64,000 nucleotides of DNA, from NCBI RefSeq assembly GCF_900100015.1, contig NZ_FNDD01000031.1:1-64000 (forward strand). Reading direction: 5' to 3'. The stretch comes from Vibrio xiamenensis. Its GTDB lineage: Bacteria; Pseudomonadota; Gammaproteobacteria; Enterobacterales; Vibrionaceae. The translations under genes were made by a program, and so were the position numbers. Shown here piece after piece: positions 60,805 through 64,000 of the stretch (within the stretch, counting starts at the first letter, position 1; every line of letters begins with the position of its first letter). The notes beneath the pieces were generated by a model that did not search any database, was not told where the DNA came from, and saw only the letters and a program-made list of their open reading frames with translations.

Positions 60805-61671
60805 ATGGCCGGCGCAAAAGAGATACGTAATAAAATCGGTAGTGTGAAAAGCACTCAGAAAATTACGAAAGCGATGGAAATGGTAGCAGCTTCAAAAATG
60901 CGTCGTTCTCAAGATGCAATGGAAGCTTCTCGTCCATACGCGGAAACAATGCGTAAAGTGATCGGTCATGTGGCAAACGCAAACCTAGAATATCGTCATC
61001 CGTATCTAGAAGAGCGTGAAGCTAAACGTGTTGGTTACATCATCGTTTCTACTGACCGCGGTCTATGTGGTGGTTTGAACATTAACGTGTTCAAGAAAGC
61101 CATGTTGGATATGCAGTCTTGGAAAGAGAAAGGTGCTGAAGTTGAACTAGCTGTTATCGGTTCAAAAGCGACCGCTTTTTTCAACAACAGTGGCGCAAAA
61201 GTCGCAGCTCAGGTTTCAGGATTAGGCGATTCGCCTAGCTTGGAAGACCTTATCGGCTCGGTTAGCGTCATGCTGAAGAAATACGATGAAGGTGAATTGG
61301 ACCGTTTATACGTAGTGTCAAACAAGTTTGTAAACACTATGGTTCAACAACCAACGATCGATCAATTACTACCTTTGCCTAAATCAGATAGCGAAGAAAT
61401 GCAGCGCGATCATTCGTGGGACTACATTTACGAGCCTGAACCAAAACCTCTACTCGATGCTCTATTGCTTCGTTACGTAGAGTCACAGGTTTACCAAGGT
61501 GTCGTAGAAAACTTGGCTTGTGAGCAAGCAGCTCGAATGATTGCAATGAAGGCGGCAACTGATAACGCAACCAATCTTATTGATGACTTGGAACTGGTGT
61601 ACAACAAGGCGCGTCAAGCGGCTATCACCCAAGAGTTGTCAGAGATTGTAAGCGGCGCATCAGCGGTTTAA
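60805..61671 (+). CDS. atpG: ATP synthase F1 subunit gamma
   Basis: Central rotor shaft. The 288-residue product begins [20 protein letters not shown] and ends in the long C-terminal helix [19 protein letters not shown], the two coiled-coil halves of the shaft; [11 protein letters not shown] is conserved. Confidence 0.98.
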   Translation: MAGAKEIRNKIGSVKSTQKITKAMEMVAASKMRRSQDAMEASRPYAETMRKVIGHVANANLEYRHPYLEEREAKRVGYIIVSTDRGLCGGLNINVFKKAMLDMQSWKEKGAEVELAVIGSKATAFFNNSGAKVAAQVSGLGDSPSLEDLIGSVSVMLKKYDEGELDRLYVVSNKFVNTMVQQPTIDQLLPLPKSDSEEMQRDHSWDYIYEPEPKPLLDALLLRYVESQVYQGVVENLACEQAARMIAMKAATDNATNLIDDLELVYNKARQAAITQELSEIVSGASAV

Positions 61672-61681
61672 GCATAGGTAA

Positions 61682-63109
<1,428 letters not shown>

Positions 63110-63127
63110 GGCTAACTAGGAGGCGAT

Positions 63128-63550
63128 ATGGCAGCAATAACCTTTCACCTAGACGTCGTCAGCGCAGAGAAACGTTTGTTCTCTGGCCGTGTTGAAACGT
63201 TTCAGGTGTCCGGTAGCGAAGGTGAGCTTGGTATTTTCCATGGCCACACTCCGCTGCTGACCGCTATTCAGCCTGGTATGGTGCGCATTGTGAAACAACA
63301 CGGCCACGAAGAGTTTATTTATGTCTCTGGTGGTATTGTTGAAGTTCAACCTGGAACAGCGACTGTTCTAGCGGACACAGCAATTCGTGGTGAAGATCTA
63401 GACGCAGCGAAGGCAGAAGAAGCCAGACGCCGCGCTGAGGAGCAAATCCAAAATCAGCACGGTGATATGGACTTCGCGCAAGCGGCCAGTGAACTGGCTA
63501 AAGCCATGGCTCAGCTACGAGTAATCGAGTTGACAAGAAAACGTCGTTAA
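63128..63550 (+). CDS. atpC: ATP synthase F1 subunit epsilon
   Basis: A 140-residue regulator of rotation: N-terminal beta-sandwich ([36 protein letters not shown]) and a C-terminal two-helix arm ([14 protein letters not shown]) that can inhibit ATP hydrolysis. Last gene of the atp operon; terminator follows. Confidence 0.98.
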   Translation: MAAITFHLDVVSAEKRLFSGRVETFQVSGSEGELGIFHGHTPLLTAIQPGMVRIVKQHGHEEFIYVSGGIVEVQPGTATVLADTAIRGEDLDAAKAEEARRRAEEQIQNQHGDMDFAQAASELAKAMAQLRVIELTRKRR

Positions 63551-63570
63551 TTAAATGACGTAATAAGTAC

Positions 63571-63597
63571 AAAAGGCGGTCATTTGACCGCCTTTTT
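63571..63597 (+). terminator. Rho-independent terminator of the atp operon
   Basis: Stem GGCGGTC / GACCGCC with loop ATTT, flanked by AAAA and TTTTT. Confidence 0.93.
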
Positions 63598-63704
63598 GCA
63601 TTCTTAAGCCCAATTTATTGTAGTGTCCGTTAACTAACCATGGTCAATTGGCTTACAATCAACACCATCTTTGACCATTTCTCTGATTTAAAATAGGTTA
63701 CTTC

Positions 63705-64000
63705 ATGAAGTTTAGTGCTGTCATTCTTGCTGCGGGTAAAGGGACTCGCATGTATTCAAATAAACCTAAAGTTCTTCATACCTTAGCGGGTAAGCCTATG
63801 GCCAAGCATGTGATCGATACATGTTCTGCCTTAGGTGCGCAAAATATTCATTTGGTCTACGGTCACGGTGGCGACTTGATGCAACAAGAGCTTGCTCAAG
63901 AACCGGTAAATTGGGTGCTACAAGCCGACCAACTTGGCACTGGACACGCAGTTGATCAAGCGGCTGACAAATTTGCCGATGACGAAAAAATCCTGATTTT
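63705..64000 (+). CDS. glmU: Bifunctional GlmU, N-terminal part (runs off the right edge)
   Basis: Bifunctional GlcN-1-P acetyltransferase / UDP-GlcNAc pyrophosphorylase for peptidoglycan and LPS precursors. Only about the first 98 codons are present; they show the uridyltransferase start [35 protein letters not shown], and [11 protein letters not shown]. The start codon is the ATG at 63705. glmU follows the atp operon in most gammaproteobacteria. The acetyltransferase half lies outside the window. Confidence 0.97.
   Translation, partial: MKFSAVILAAGKGTRMYSNKPKVLHTLAGKPMAKHVIDTCSALGAQNIHLVYGHGGDLMQQELAQEPVNWVLQADQLGTGHAVDQAADKFADDEKILI

Overview
This window is the replication-origin region of the main chromosome of a Vibrio (Gammaproteobacteria, Vibrionaceae). 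The protein sequences and gene order (16S-yrdA-aroE-hemF-tsaC / purEK / dprA / def-fmt-rsmB-trkAH / dsbA / ilvGMDA / glyQS / gyrB-recF-dnaN-dnaA / rpmH-rnpA-yidC-mnmE-mioC / oriC / mnmG-rsmG-parAB / atpIBEFHAGDC / glmU) match the conserved Vibrio chromosome I block. The species cannot be fixed from this window. I see no prophage, insertion sequence, CRISPR array, integron or tRNA gene; this is core genome.

Layout. 0-0.6 kb: the 5' end of a 16S rRNA gene on the minus strand with its leader (boxA) and tandem P1/P2 promoters. 0.7-9 kb: gamma carbonic anhydrase, tsaC-hemF-aroE-DUF1488, a PurR-controlled purEK operon, and a zinc-ribbon protein, Smg, DprA and an unusual LysM-family relative lacking its LysM domain. 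9.2-15.5 kb: def-fmt-rsmB-trkA-trkH plus a small exported protein. 15.5-25 kb: trhA with a perfect palindromic operator, a Spo0M-like protein, a structured leader with a small ORF, yihD, ccoG, srkA-dsbA, an acyltransferase, a DUF2860 outer-membrane protein and comM. 25-31 kb: the attenuator-controlled ilvGMDA operon, which lacks ilvE. 31-38 kb: two small membrane proteins, tusA, a manganese exporter under a yybP-ykoY manganese riboswitch, glyQS, avtA, and ibpA under a ROSE-type RNA thermometer. 38-44.5 kb: gyrB, recF, dnaN and dnaA, all leftward. 44.9-51.7 kb: an amino-acid ABC transporter, then rpmH-rnpA-yidD-yidC, mnmE and mioC. 51.74-52.13 kb: oriC. 52.2-64 kb: mnmG-rsmG-parA-parB, the full F1Fo ATP synthase operon and the start of glmU.

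Functional logic. Replication initiation (dnaA, dnaN, recF, gyrB, oriC), segregation (parAB) and highly expressed growth genes (rRNA, rpmH, atp) cluster at the origin. The rRNA, gyrB-dnaA and atp units are read away from oriC, with the forks; the rpmH-to-mioC block is read towards it. The window is rich in cis-acting RNA: an ilv peptide-leader attenuator, a manganese riboswitch, an ibpA thermometer, a structured rpmH leader and an unassigned structured element before a 55-codon ORF at 17.2-17.5 kb. Two natural-transformation genes (dprA, comM) are present. No wholly novel system was evident. The most worthwhile leads are the 17.2-17.5 kb element, the LysM-less protein, the missing ilvE, the in-phase triplet track in oriC and the operator in front of trhA.
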